Source: Spirodela intermedia (lineage: Eukaryota; Streptophyta; Magnoliopsida; Alismatales; Araceae). Taken from it: a stretch of 64,000 bases of DNA. The notes below the pieces were generated by a model. It was given only the letters and a program-made list of their open reading frames with translations, was not told the origin of the DNA and searched no databases. Positions 1 to 16,304 of the stretch are shown piece by piece. The stretch lies in NCBI GenBank assembly GCA_902729315.2, contig LR746281.1, forward strand, positions 873,001-937,000. The letters are read 5' to 3'. The stretch's first letter is position 1, and every line of letters starts with the position of its first letter. The translations under genes and the position numbers were made by a program.

Positions 1-1085
1 AACTTGTCCAGTAATACGACCGTACAAATAGTACACTGCTGAGGGCACACCAAAGAGACTGAGTAAAAAAATGCTCAGCAGAATCAGACGACTTGGATGA
101 AAATGAGCCCTAAATCTGGTCAAATGGCAGAACCCATCCTGACACATTGATACGGCCCAGACAACCCGGGAACGTAATACAATTCGGTAGACAGGAGACA
201 AATGTCCTTTAACAAGATGTTAATCACCCCAATCAAAAAAATATGTTACGTGCCCACACTTCATTGGAAGTTGTGATCCTAGAAAAAATTATTAGATTCA
301 TCAAACATGAATAATGCCATTCCTAACTCACAAGTCAGCCCGGATCTGGCAAACCAGTAAGAGAAGAAAGGTGATCTAAGAAATAACCTCAGAAGAAGTT
401 CATTCCAAAACAAAGCTTGATAAATAACACAACAGACCTGCCACCCTACAGGCGACAGTCAGAAAAGATGAGAAACGATGGGCGTAATGTCAATAAGTCT
501 ATGTCATCTACCTAAGCGAGCTGTTGGCTAGCAGCAGGAAATAGTCACTACACACACACATACCCACGTCCCAGTCAACTACTTAGTATAGAACGGGTGT
601 CACGGGTGGGAATTATATAACTACTATATGCATCATCATTGCAGAAGTTCGGGGGAACTCAATTGACATCTTCTTCCAATGCCTGTATCTCTAACTAAAT
701 TCCCGCAAATCGCGTAAAATGATATAATCTGCGGGTATGACAAAGCTTCAGGGATCGGTCTTCAATCTTGGTTCTGAAGATTATACAATTATATAAACCT
801 ATATATAGGGGACTTTGCCGTATTGTCACCCCTGACCAAGACTGTGGACAATAAAGGAGAATGAGAAGATGAATTCCCTTCTATAGACAACTGAAATATA
901 CACGAGCCTTCCAAAATACCTATTTAGAAAGGTAGAAAGGACTGGTCCCAACAAGAAAGTCCACCCCTAATGATAACTTTGGAATTCCACATGAAGGGAA
1001 GATGAGGCCGATGCATACACTTAAACACAAGCAAATCAGTTCAAACAACACATCGAAGGCCTAAATTTAGACTCAAGATGTATAC
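1..1085 (-). other. AGO1 intron running off the window
   Basis: This stretch follows the last visible AGO1 exon, whose donor is GTATAC just below 1086. I searched the minus strand for the next conserved AGO1 coding block, which begins TVHHN- or TVQLN-like and is followed by EFGIKI, and found none. The following exon must therefore lie outside the window, which makes this intron longer than 1 kb. Other introns of the gene reach about 0.7-0.9 kb, so this is plausible. The sequence is AT-rich and I see no RNA gene or repeat in it. Confidence 0.6.
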
Positions 1086-4000
1086 CCGCAAGATATCACA
1101 CTCCCGGTCACTTGGTCGCTGGCAGGTAACTTTAAGAAGTTGAGTTATCTGCCTTTCATTTAATCTCTTAGAGTATCGCTGTCCCTCAACGATTTTGCAT
1201 ACCTGGTTCACAAAAAAGGGATGATTTATCGAGCAACAGTTAAGCAAATTAGCAATATACAAATAAACCAAAAAAGAATGTAAGATTTAATATTATAGCA
1301 ACTGTTTTCCCGATTTAAAATGGCGAAGACATTCCAAGACTGACCTCCATAGGAAGATAGTTTGGTCGCTGCTGATTGCCCACTTGCAAACAAGGCAATG
1401 AAGTATATTGAATAACAAATCCATATGTCTCAGAAAAGTACTGAACTACAGACTTCATTGTCCCACGATCGTCCACTGGAAATCTGTTTTTATCACGATG
1501 CATTCATAGGATACCAAAAGAATAATCAAAAATTCCAATGGTCCAGCATTACCATAATTATTCATCAAAAAAAGTCAAAGCTTAAAAGAAAATAACAACA
1601 GCAAAATATCATACGTCAGTTCTCTGGTTGCCTGTGATGTTAATCCAGATATTCGATACTTTCGACGCATGTTGCCACGATGTGTGACTTCAACCCTGAC
1701 ACCCCTAAGAGCCTTTTTGATCTGCAAAATGCCAGTGAGAAAATTCACCCACAAAATAGTGAGGAAAGGTAATAACACCATAAACTTGCTCTAAGCATAT
1801 ATATCACAGAACGATAAATTAATCCACAACTATTCTTCGCAATAATTTTCATACCAAATAAGATAAGAAGAACATAATTAAATGCTATGCCAAGTTAACC
1901 TTAAAAAAACGGTGAAAAGCAAAATGACACCGAGTAAAAGGCAGACATCATAGCAACAATGCAACGTCACAAAGCCATTGAATGGTAGATCCGATGATGA
2001 TCATTCCCATTCAAAAGATAAAATGGACACAGTACATGGTCAGTATTACATCAATATAATTGCAAAAAATATAGTATGAGAGAGAAGGTGTCAGAGATAA
2101 TGGCACGATGTTTTCACTAATTCCTATTGGAAAAATTTAGTGTTTCGAAACAAAGACACTTGACCTCCATAACTGTTCGGTCAGAATGCACTCGAACTAA
2201 ATCTGGGCAGAAACTCAGGAAAACTAATGACAACGGAAGCCAAGTATTTCATTCATTGCCAATTAGAAAAGAACAAGCGTAAATTCCATCTGGACGACAA
2301 ACTTCCTCAATATGTACATAAGCCCTTTTCGTAAGCATAAATGGATTTGTGAACAGGGAAATATTTTTCATTCAGCACATGAACTAAAGAAACCAAAAAG
2401 CCAGGACAAGGTAAACCAAAATAAGTTGTGGGCATACAATCGAGACAACTGGGTAATACCTTGACACGGTCGGCATCAGATAGAGGTCTGGCAGTCACAT
2501 CCCTGTTCAGTAGCTGGGTGACAAAGTCAATCACCGGGAGTGGTTCTATGAAAGCAGTGGATGACATGTCTACACCAAAACAAAAAAGAGCCACACACGT
2601 GGTAATTGTTAAACATAAATAGACGATCGCAAATTGTAAGAAAATTCATTAGGATGTTTGCAGATATCACAGCACAACCGAAGACGAATTAAAAAATAAC
2701 ATATAAGGCATTCAGCATTCGTTAAAACTGTAATAATATGACAAAAACGTTAAAATATCAGCAATATCAAATAATGGAGAGTCCAGATCTTCCATGTTTA
2801 TATTCAGCAGTTTTGCTGAATAGCGAGTCCGTCTACCAGCTGCAGTGCAACGTTCAATCACCAAGTTCACTAGCATACAAGGCACATAACATTCAAGTTG
2901 ACTTCCCAGAGTACGGATCATCCAGGTCAATTGAAATTCACCAAATACAAATCAGCATACCAAATGTATTATGCGATTCATTATGTATTTTCTGCTCAAA
3001 TGATTTACCAGTAAAATTCCAAAAAACATTATTAATTGTTGGGCCCTCATCAATGTCATTTTACAATCGTAAATGCGTAATTTTCTATCAATAAATTCTT
3101 TGAGCAAAAAAAGATCAGCTCTTTTAAACAACTTCAAACTAGATGCTCCCTAAAACCCCTACAGAATTAGTCCATAATAAAACGATGAGTGAGGTTTGAG
3201 TCACATCATTATCCGTGAAAAGACAACCAGAGAGTTCAAAACACTGCCTTTTCTCAACTAAAGCCAACTCTTGGATGAAATACGATGGTTTCACTTGTTA
3301 ATACATGAAGCACAAAATAGCTGATTGTATTCAAAGGACAGGACTTCAAATACGTAAATGAAATAAAGAAACTTAGGTTAACCAACCAATGTTGAGGGAC
3401 AAGCCCATTTGTGTAGGCCGAATGCTCTGATAGAACCCACGCCAACTTTCCAGACCTTCACCAAGTGTCTGCCTTCTTCCTAGATCAGGAGAATAAAATG
3501 ACCGTCCAACCGGAGAATACCTAATGGCACAAAATCATGAATCCTTGATGAGGTTATGTAATACTCACAATAACACTCTTATGAAATTAAATATCCGTAA
3601 TAGCTCTAAAGACTGCGGTTACCTTTTTGTCGGCAACTCACGCAAGACAATGTCAAGAACCTGAAGTGCTTCTTGAGGAGCATCAGCCTGCTTCCCTGCT
3701 AAAAACATTTCCAGATGATGAAGATCGGCACGAGCTGCAAACTTGATAACAACACGGAACTGTCTTTCTCTCCTGCAGGTTATACAGCACAGCAGAGGGA
3801 ACAAGAGGTCACCAACAAAACAAAAGGGGAAAAAGTCAGCTAAACATAAATGGATGGATCAGAATGAACCTTGGGCCACCCGCACCATCATCCTCATCAT
3901 CAAGGACGATTGAGAACTCCTTAGACGTAAATGGAAATGCTCCAGCAGTGTATAAACTTTTCCGTCCATCATAAGCTGGAAGTCTTCCTCCTAAATGGGA

Positions 4001-4867
4001 TTCCCTATATAATTTCACCAACCGCTCCATGACAGCACGATTCACACCACGAGAAGTGACCTCAGGTGTAATAGAAACCTACCGAGTTCAAAATATATAT
4101 AATTAATGACTTCAGTCTCAAGCTCAACATGAACAATGGGAAATGAAAAAGCCAAACCAATAAAAACATACATCGTACTGGTGAAGGTCTTTGTTGGGAA
4201 GCTCAGCAAAAAAATGGTTAGCCTTTACTATACACCTTGTTCCAACGCTTCCCTTCCCAGGTCGTAAAGGGAATCTTATTGATTTACTTGATGGTGCGAC
4301 AGGCACAATTGCACGGGTAGTCTCACTCGAGGCCACTTCAGTCTGCAATGAAAGCTGCTGAAGCTGTTGTGCCATTTCTGTAGAAGTTTTCTCGTGCAGC
4401 TGAGACGAGCTAGCATGAGATGCCGATGGATGGGTTGATGGAAAAGGTTGGGCTTGGTGCAGCTCGGGATGTGGAGGCCTCGATGGGGTGTAAGAAGAGG
4501 GGCCACTTTCACGACCACCTCCCATACCCACACCCCCACGTCCATAAGATTGCTGCGATGGCACACTTCCACGGGGCTGATATCCACCGCGACCCTGGTA
4601 TTCAGGAGGATGGGGATGTTGTTGTGACATCCCCCCACGTGGCTGATTTCCGCCACCACGACTTACCCCTCGACCACCCTGCTGTTGGGCGTGATGTGGA
4701 CCGGATGGGCCCCAACCCCTTCCGCCACCACCACGACCTCCCTGCGTCTGGGGCATTGGTGCTCTCTCTTGAGCCCGTGGAGCACCACGACCTCCACTGC
4801 CACTGGTTTCTTGAGATTCCGAACTCTCACCAGTTCCGGGAAGTTCAGTCCTCCTCTTCCTCACCAT
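1086..4867 (-). CDS. AGO1: ARGONAUTE1, N-terminal half (exons 1-8, partial at window edge)
   Basis: Slicer Argonaute of the miRNA RISC, acting in cytoplasm and nucleus. Eight coding exons: 4867-4172, 4078-3870, 3772-3623, 3520-3387, 2569-2460, 1721-1615, 1483-1345 and 1202-1086. All have GT-AG borders and join in frame to give 554 codons. Residues 1 to about 190 are a Gly/Arg/Gln-rich tail with RGG repeats, opening [10 protein letters not shown]. The N domain follows from [12 protein letters not shown] (about 194), then the linker ([18 protein letters not shown]). PAZ starts near [10 protein letters not shown] and includes [13 protein letters not shown] and [16 protein letters not shown]. The last exon carries [16 protein letters not shown] full AGO1 is about 1,050-1,100 residues, so MID and PIWI with its catalytic tetrad lie beyond position 1. 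The start is chosen because the acceptor at 4876 lies 8 bases before this ATG. The longer frame upstream is intronic. No frameshift or stop is seen. Confidence 0.95.
4450..4470 (-). promoter_or_regulatory. miR168 target site in AGO1 coding exon 1
   Basis: The 21-base sense site encodes the PELHQA segment of the AGO1 tail, the position at which plant AGO1 mRNAs are known to be cut by miR168. Against the known plant miR168 it pairs through the core, with CCCGAGCTGCACCAAGC as the central 17 bases. I count mismatches opposite miRNA nucleotides 1 and 2, one in the 3' half (the G in GAGCTG) and the last base. The site would give AGO1 homeostatic feedback. The identification rests on position, encoded peptide and complementarity; miR168 was recalled, not searched. 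Confidence 0.85.
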
Positions 4868-4875
4868 GATGGGCA

Positions 4876-6530
4876 CTGCACAAACCCCAAGTATAATTAA
4901 GCAAGTAAAATTTGATGGCAGTAAGATCAATTACAATACCTGAACAAAAAAATGAGGAGGAAAATGCACGACACAGTGATTAGTTGATCAGCGAAAACCA
5001 AGCAAAACAGCACGAGTATTGAGAGTAGGGCCTAAAAAAAGAAAACTCCACCCAAAATATCATATCAATTCCTAACATTTAAAATGACCGTAAAGAAGAT
5101 GTTTTCGTACATAAAACTGTCAAAGATTGTAAGCAGGTGAGAGGAAGACCTACAAACATTATTAATAGTTCCCATGTAAACTCGCACTCCAGCGAGCAAA
5201 AAACGTCGAACAAAACATTAAAAAACCAGTGTAGCGCATTCCACCCAGCAAACGGCACCTTCAAATAAGACCAATAAAAGAAAATAAAACACTAACAAAC
5301 ATCAGACTCCAAAATCAGAACAAGTTGCATCAAATATGAGAAGCACATAGATGAGCAGAAAACTAGTTCAAAATAACTAAAAGACGAAGATAACTGACTC
5401 ATTAGATGATGAACGTCAAAGTACGGGAAAATCATTACAAAAAAAAGGTACGTTTTCAAAACTATATTCCACGAAACGATTAAAATTGCTAAGGGCACAC
5501 ACAAGAAGCAACCGCTGGATATCTATGTTCCCTAGTCTACTTCACGGGTATCTAATCATACACAGAGTCCTAAGGATCAAGCGACAGAAGTAAACAAGGC
5601 TAAAGCCGAGCATCAGCACACAAAAGGAAAGCAGCAACGGCTCATATTCAACAACGAAGAACAGATATCTATCAACTTCAACGCGAGTAACGAAAAAAAA
5701 TCACACAATATTTCATCGTTAAAAGTGTGGCTAAAATAATGTTTACTCAAATCCGCGTAAAAACAAGAAGACTAGATGATCAAATAACCTTACGGCTGTA
5801 CACTCGTTAAAAGACCACAGACACCGGAGATAGCGTCCACGGCGGTAAAAAGCCCTCAGACAGTAAAAACGAACATGAGAAGGAGAAAACGAGGCAGTTA
5901 CATTGTCGACAAATCCACCACCGAACAGACTACGATCAAACCATCGGACTGAGAGGAGCCCCGTCCATGAAAAAATGGCACTCATCGATTGAGGAGATGG
6001 TAAACAACAAAAATAAAAACAAAAGCACCACTGTACACGAGAGGGCAGATAAACAGTGCATGATTCCATTTCCAGCAAGAGGAAGCAAGGCAGAATTCCA
6101 GAGAAAACTAGAAGGAAAAAACAATCCCATCGGAAATATGACGGACACGGAAGACCGCGGCTATAACCGCGTCCGGAAGAAAATCAAAACAGAGAAATGG
6201 AGCAAACAGATACAGACCGATGAGGAATGGAAAAGTTGGAACCCTAACCAACGAGAAATACAGAGGCTACCGCGCGGATGACAAAGAAATCTACAGTCAA
6301 TGGCTCAAAAGGTCAGCCAGATCTGAAACCCTCGTCCGGATGACGAACGAGACAACCGGAGGCAGGAGAAAAGCAGTTTACCGCAACTGGAAAACCGAGC
6401 AAACGAAGTCGGAGAGACCCTTCCCCTCCGCCGAAACCGCTCCGGGAACCGCTCTCTTCACTTCGGCGCGCTCCTCGCCGTGTACCTTTCCTCCCTTTCC
6501 TCTCTCTCCCTCTCTGCCCACTTACCCCGC
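4876..6530 (-). other. AGO1 5' leader intron and probable promoter
   Basis: An acceptor (TTTGTGCAG, ending at 4876) lies 8 bases before the AGO1 coding exon, so the leader is spliced. AGO1 genes of other plants also have a leader intron. A strong donor-like GGGTAAGTGG reads on the minus strand near 6525, which would make a leader intron of about 1.65 kb. The first leader exon and transcription start are not resolved. The 6,310-6,600 stretch is GC- and CT-richer than its surroundings and looks like the leader and promoter. Short open frames here are not convincing genes. Confidence 0.45.
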
Positions 6531-6599
6531 AGCAGTTCCTCGGTATATGAAAGCGCAAGCGGAGAAAAGCAGGTGGGGGAGTGAAAGCCACTCGGAATA

Positions 6600-8350
6600 T
6601 TTAACTCACGCATTAACCGAAAACAACAAAAGTCACTCGGCAACAGAAAATATATTTTGCAGGGAAAATGTTTAAAATCCGATTAATTTATCTAATTCCA
6701 TTGAAAAAAATATTTTTTTTTACTCTTCCTCGGCCAAAAATATATGAGTCTTCCGTATCATCCATGAACTCTATAAATTTCCGAAATTTATTTTCTTTTT
6801 TTTATTACATATTCCACTAGACAGTAAAACTAGGGACTCTTAGCACTCCCCACAATGTATCTAGGAGTAAGTAAATGTGTGCAAATGTGAGTATAATCTG
6901 ACCAATAGATGCAAAGATCTCTACCCCACTCAATTGGCATGGTTTCCCCCCTTTCTTGGCTATGTAGACGACAATATCTTTCTATACAAGGCCTCCCTGA
7001 TACACATATGAGATAGCATATCTAACTTAGGTTTTATTGATGATTTTATTTGTTTGACTCTCATCAATGAGAGATTTTTTTTCCAAATGCATGATATTAG
7101 TTGATGATGCATGCATCCAGTGATTAGATATAATGTGGTTAGATATAAGGCCGTGTGATTCCCTGTAAAACACTGGGATTTGAATCAAATTATTTCGTAT
7201 GTCTCTCGATTGACATATGCCTCATATATCTATTAAGTTAATCCCATTAATGAAGTGATTCAATTACATGTATGTATTATTGTAGTGAAATTAACATAGT
7301 AGTATTCTTTTTATCTACTTCATCCACATAAGCATCCAAATTTATTCCAAACTTACCACCAATTTAGTCTAAATGCATAGAATTTGGTTTGCAGCAAAAT
7401 GTGCAAATCATGTTCATCCCCACTTTGCCATCATCTCTCTTACAATGTAGATCCGTGTACGTTGACCTTTTTATAAGAAGAATAAATATTTTTAATTACA
7501 AATAAATCTTTATTGAGAGTAATAAAATATAAATATAGTAAGGTTAATAAATCGTTATAATTTTACTCATACAATATATATAAGAATACATGGTATCCTT
7601 CACCATAGAGAAAATCATGAATGTGGGTTTCATTCTATTAAAAATGTTCTCATATATGAGGTATCTAAGAGAGAGAGAGAGAGGGGGGATTGCTTCTGGG
7701 TGATCATGTGACTACTAGAATCCCTCACGTGACTATAACTTTTTCTAAAAAAGTATTATTATTTTTAATAAGAAAAGAGAGTTAGGAGACAATTCCAACA
7801 TGTAAGGTAAAAGGAGGTGTTGTCATAGGCAGGAATCATAGAGGTAGGAGCCTTACCCAAGAAGCATCAATAAAGGTTGTGTTAAACGGGTGCACCTTAA
7901 CGGATAAGGATATCGATCGATTGGGACCAGCACACGTGAATAATCAGACGGTCGAGATTTTAGCGCATCCGTCGCCGACGGATGGATGGTCGAAAGACGA
8001 CGACGGGAGTGATGGGAGACCTCGTAGAAAAAGCTGCGGAGAAAGGTACGGCACGCTATCAGCCGTACAAGTGTACTACGCCATGCCCGCCGCTGTGACT
8101 CACCGGCGGCTGGTTGCGCCGCCATGGCGGCGGCGGCGGCACAGGAGGAGCCACCGATGGGCGGCGCAGCCAGGACGCCCGCCGCGGAGGGTGAGCCGAA
8201 CCGTTCGTTAAAATATAATATCCCTACTAATTAACGGAACGGCCCTGTGAAGCGAAAGCTTCGCAGGGGAAACGAGAATTTCATCAGGTTGTGGAATAAA
8301 TATTAAATGTTACTTTTCTCGGGGAATCAGGTAAAATTAAGTCCTTGGTA
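6600..8350. other. Intergenic, AT-rich; GA tract and a GC-rich patch
   Basis: No gene is recognised. There is a short GA tract at about 7,670-7,690. At 7,860-8,200 a GC-rich patch is open in frames on both strands, with GCGGCGGCGG runs, but neither frame resembles a known protein. It may be a decayed gene start or a captured fragment. Confidence 0.4.
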
Positions 8351-8352
8351 GC

Positions 8353-8715
8353 ACTGAATTATGAAATTTGTCAGGGGTTTTTATTAAAAGTATACCGGAA
8401 AAGGAGGGCATATTCAGGGTTCGCAGAGGAGGGAACTTTTTAAAAGTACATTCTTTAACGGGATTTTATCTGAAAAATAGCGACGCACACCAGGACCTGC
8501 ACTGACGTCGCCTGCCACCCGGGTTGAGTCAGCCGTTACCTTATCGCCTCAATTATGAAATTTATCGGGGTTTTTATTAAAAAATACAAGGAAAGGAGGG
8601 GGCGATCGTCCCCTACAAAGTCGAAGAGGAGGGGGGGGGACTTCCTAAAAGTACGTTTTTAACGGGGTTTTATCTGAAAAATAATGCACATGGGGACCCG
8701 CGCCGACATTAAAAT
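8353..8715. repeat. Two diverged tandem copies of a ~165-200 bp unit
   Basis: Copy 1 (about 8,353-8,517) and copy 2 (about 8,552-8,715) share AATTATGAAATTT, TTTTTATTAAAA, AGAGGAGGG, AAAAGTAC and TTTTATCTGAAAAATA in the same order. They differ by many substitutions and small indels. No coding frame is shared. The unit looks like a non-autonomous element or a local duplication, and its family is unknown to me. Confidence 0.6.
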
Positions 8716-9561
8716 TAATCCGTAATCTTATCCCATAAGACCGAAGATAAAAAGGCGACACGACGTAGTGCCGGGCCTACCGACTTATACAACGTCGCGC
8801 CTCTCCGTCAACAAATGACTCAGCCACTAAAAAGATCCGAGTCAACTGGACCGTGCTCCTTCTCTCTCCTCTCTCTCTCTTCTCTTCTCTTCTCTCTGTC
8901 TCTCTCTATGCATCGCTCTGTATCTCTCTCTCTCTCTCTTCACGAGCTCCTGGGGGGTTTTACAGGCTGGCGGCCAGAGACGGAGGGTCGGAGGGGAGAC
9001 CACCGTGGTCGGGTAGGAAGGTTTGGAATTGGGCAACCTGTTTATGGCGGCGGGGTGGCGCCGCCGGGTAGCGCCGGCCCAGGTGGCGGCTGTGGCTTCG
9101 TGTCATCTGCCAGGGCGGCGGACCCACCGGCGGCGGGCGGCCGTTTGTCGCCGCCCGGCGAGATGTGACCCATCGCAGAGGCGGCGGTCAGAGCGGTGGC
9201 GGTTTCCCCGCTTTATGGGGACAATATTTGATAGATGGAACCGGTCCTGGAGATCAATTCCCACGCACGGTCTTCTTAGAAGCGTTCTAAGATCAGCTCA
9301 AAAAATTTCTACTTTTGGCCAAATTATCAAATGATTCGAGCTCGGGATTTCGAGCAGAGCCGATTCTGCCATCGCCGGTGGACCATATTACAGGTGGGGG
9401 GGGGATGGGGACGAGTCGTGGAGGTCAGAGGGCCCTCGCCAAGTACAGAGACGAGCAGGTTGAACGTTTGCGTAAGGGACACTGCCCGGTTGCGGAGGGG
9501 ACGGCTGTCATCCTTCCTTGTCCCAGGCTGAGCGGCTGCCCACTGCAGAGATAGATAGATA

Positions 9562-9596
<35 letters not shown>

Positions 9597-9985
9597 CTTC
9601 TAGTGGCAAGGATTTCTTATGAGAGAAGGAAGAGCTCATGGGCATTCCAGAAGTCCTGCTGATTCATCTCCGCCTTAACTTTTTCTCTTTCCGAAAGTGG
9701 ACTGCTCACTCATGGAAGGCCTCAAGAGGGCTTCTGCTAGCCAGGATTTCTTATGAGCGAAGGAGAATCTCATGGGCGATTCCCTTAGGGCATGGACGAG
9801 CTTGGAGATAGAATCAGACGAAGCCACGAGGAACCCATTTGATAAGATAATCAGCAGAATTCATTCGAGCCTGCAGCGAAACCTCTGGGATCTCTACGTC
9901 TGTTTCTTCCTCTTCTTCTTCTTCTCGGGTCTGTGGGAATCCAATGAGAACGAAGAAGAACAAAAACTAGCAAATGATTCGTAAC

Positions 9986-9990
<5 letters not shown>
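8716..9990. repeat. CT/GA microsatellites, GGCGG-rich patch and a ~60 bp direct repeat
   Basis: There is a CT-rich tract at about 8,862-8,940, a patch rich in GGCGGC words at about 9,040-9,220, and a GATA/GA tract at 9,549-9,595. Two similar ~60 bp segments begin near 9,594 and 9,723. They share AGGATTTCTTATGAG and TCATGGGC, so the interval is a local duplication about 129 bp apart. Open frames here arise from low-complexity composition and I do not call them genes. Confidence 0.55.

Positions 9991-10038
<48 letters not shown>
9987..10038. repeat. (CT)n(TA)n compound microsatellite
   Basis: About 30 bases of CT repeat run directly into about 22 bases of TA repeat. It lies downstream of the ubiquitin-RUB stop codon. 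Confidence 0.9.
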
Positions 10039-10417
10039 GATACATATTTCTCTCTCTAAAGAAGACTAGATGGATATATGTCTGCTTCTTCCTCCCATTC
10101 TTCCATCTTCATCCGCCTGTAATCCTGAATATGTATGTGCCCATGAAATGAAGAAAAAAAATGGCAAGCAATTCCACATGGTTCTACAGCAACCCCTTTC
10201 CTATTTATAGACTCAATAGAGGAGAGAGGGCCTGGACCCCGATCACTACCATGTTGAGCCGAAGTAGCAGGAGTGTGGATGGGCCGAGCAATCATTTCCA
10301 GCAGCAGAGTATCATCAACTCTCATAACACCAAGCAGTTCAGAAATGAGCAATGCATCGGCCACAACAATGGTCTATTTCAGATAAGAATATAGTAACGA
10401 GCTCTTCTTCTTCTTCT

Positions 10418-14950
<4,533 letters not shown>

Positions 14951-14960
<10 letters not shown>

Positions 14961-15007
14961 GCACAAGCGTTCGAGAGGATACTTCTTTAAGTCGCCGTTT
15001 AGGGTTT
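14951..15007 (+). promoter_or_regulatory. TATA box and telo-box of a non-coding transcription unit
   Basis: ATTTATAC at 14951-14958 is a good plant TATA box. TTTAGGGTTT at 14998-15007 is a telo-box (AAACCCTA type). In plants this motif is known in promoters of ribosomal-protein and snoRNA genes. No long protein frame follows. Two box C/D-like RNAs lie 330 and 550 bases downstream, so this is probably the promoter of their precursor. Confidence 0.55.
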
Positions 15008-15224
15008 TTGTGGTGGGTGCTGGCCGCGCCTCTCTCTGCAATTGCTTGGCGTGTAGATCCCTTCGTAGTTTCCTGGTAGCAGGTTCTCCTTGCTGCTGAA
15101 AATCGTCCGCGTATTCCCGGTGGGGAAAGGCTTTTAGTAGAAACAGTCTTCCTCCTATTCTCTTCTGCGAATGAATTGGATGAATCTCTTCTCGTGTTGA
15201 TCGTGATACCTCGGTTTTTTGAGC

Positions 15225-15249
15225 ACGGCGATTTTCTTCAAATCGCCGT
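15225..15249 (+). other. Perfect 10-bp stem-loop
   Basis: ACGGCGATTT and AAATCGCCGT are exact inverted repeats around a 5-base loop (TCTTC). It lies in the presumed transcript about 80 bases before the first snoRNA. It may be a processing signal or part of another structured RNA. Confidence 0.5.
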
Positions 15250-15330
15250 ATTCGATTCCATTGTGTTTTACTATTTTTTCTTCATTTTTCTGTGGTGTTT
15301 CGTCTGGAGAGGTGATTGGTCTGATTGTAT

Positions 15331-15441
15331 GCGGATGTGACGATCCTTTCCCCAACTGATCGACGCTGATTATAATGCGCTACATAGTTTTTCCATGTTC
15401 TCTTTGAGTTCGTGGAAATCCAAGCCAGGACTCTGATCCGC
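15331..15441 (+). ncRNA. Box C/D snoRNA candidate, copy 1
   Basis: The terminal stem GCGGA/UCCGC closes a 111-nt RNA. Box C is the variant GUGACGA (15337-15343), box D is CUGA (15433-15436), and an internal D'-like CUGA is at 15366-15369. An internal 8-bp helix pairs 15390-15397 with 15411-15418. The guide before box D reads AAUCCAAGCCAGGACU, and the segment before D' reads CCAACUGAUCGACG. I could not assign a target. Copy 2 lies 114 bases downstream; similarity stops at the terminal stems in both, as expected for RNA genes rather than a random repeat. The box C deviation could weaken this copy. Confidence 0.65.
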
Positions 15442-15555
15442 ATTGATCGTCACCCGATCGTTCTCCTGATACATCTTCCGAGTTTCTGTTCATGCCTCAA
15501 TTTTTTTTGTATCAAGTTTTCTTATGGCATGTAGACACCATTTGGCTGCATAAAC

Positions 15556-15667
15556 GCGGATGTGATGATCCTTTCCCCAAATGATCGACGCTGATTATAA
15601 TGCGCTACATAGTTTTTTCATTTTCTCCATGGAGGACTTGAAAATCCAAGCCAGGACTCTGATCCGC
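15556..15667 (+). ncRNA. Box C/D snoRNA candidate, copy 2
   Basis: Same architecture as copy 1, in 112 nt: stem GCGGA/UCCGC, a perfect box C GUGAUGA (15562-15568), D'-like CUGA at 15591-15594 and box D CUGA at 15659-15662. The guide CCAAGCCAGGACU before box D is identical to copy 1. The internal helix pairs 15615-15620 with 15639-15644. One C-G pair of copy 1 is U-A here, a compensatory change. The apical loop differs freely. This is the better-formed copy and may guide 2'-O-methylation of an rRNA or snRNA. Confidence 0.7.
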
Positions 15668-15699
15668 GTCAACTGCAATAACCGCCCGCAATGCCGACT

Positions 15700-16304
15700 T
15701 CTTTGCTGACCTAGTTCGTATCTTTAACTCTTTAGTGTATTGTCTCCGGGGATTTCAATCTTCCGTATGAACATCTCGCCAAATTTCGTTATTATTTTTC
15801 GATTTAAATGATCGCTTCAATATTAAACCGCTAAGACCTAGATTTGGTACTTTCAATGGAGTTCCTGTCTCAAACTGAGAGTAATGATTAATCAAACTAT
15901 AAAATGGATTTGAACACGACTGAAATTTCCCGAAGCGCCCGCCAATGATCGGGAAAAGCATTATGCCTGAATATCGTACCCACTGATACAAACAAATTAC
16001 TATAATTCTGGCGAGCTTTCAAATTCACAACTTTTTGGTACGCATCCGGTGGTTACAGTCCAATTAGTTGGACACAGTTTCTTCCCATGTTTTCATAGAA
16101 AGAAGAAAGTCTTATACTTAGACGAGGGTATCCCATCCATATTGCAGTGATGGTTCCCACCAGAAGAATTGAAGGCCTTGTGTGCCAGAATCTCAGATGG
16201 TCACCATTGCGCGCAATGCGAAATCCTTCAATCTGTTCGTGACCATGGCGGGGAACTGACCTTTAGAATCGGAAGAATACAGCGGCCTACTTCTTGGCGG
16301 AGGA
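15700..16304. other. Intergenic between snoRNA unit and THUMP gene
   Basis: This holds the 3' flank of the THUMP gene and whatever lies downstream of the snoRNA unit. No open frame or RNA gene is recognised. Confidence 0.5.

Noticed and set aside
4420-4869. Plus-strand open frame of 149 codons opposite AGO1 exon 1
   Set aside because: It is the antisense shadow of the Gly/Arg-rich AGO1 tail. It has no start context or splice support, and its composition follows from the sense codons.
8815-9168. Plus-strand frames rich in Ser/Leu
   Set aside because: They read through a CT microsatellite and a GGCGG patch. Such repeats stay open in several frames, and no family resemblance is seen.
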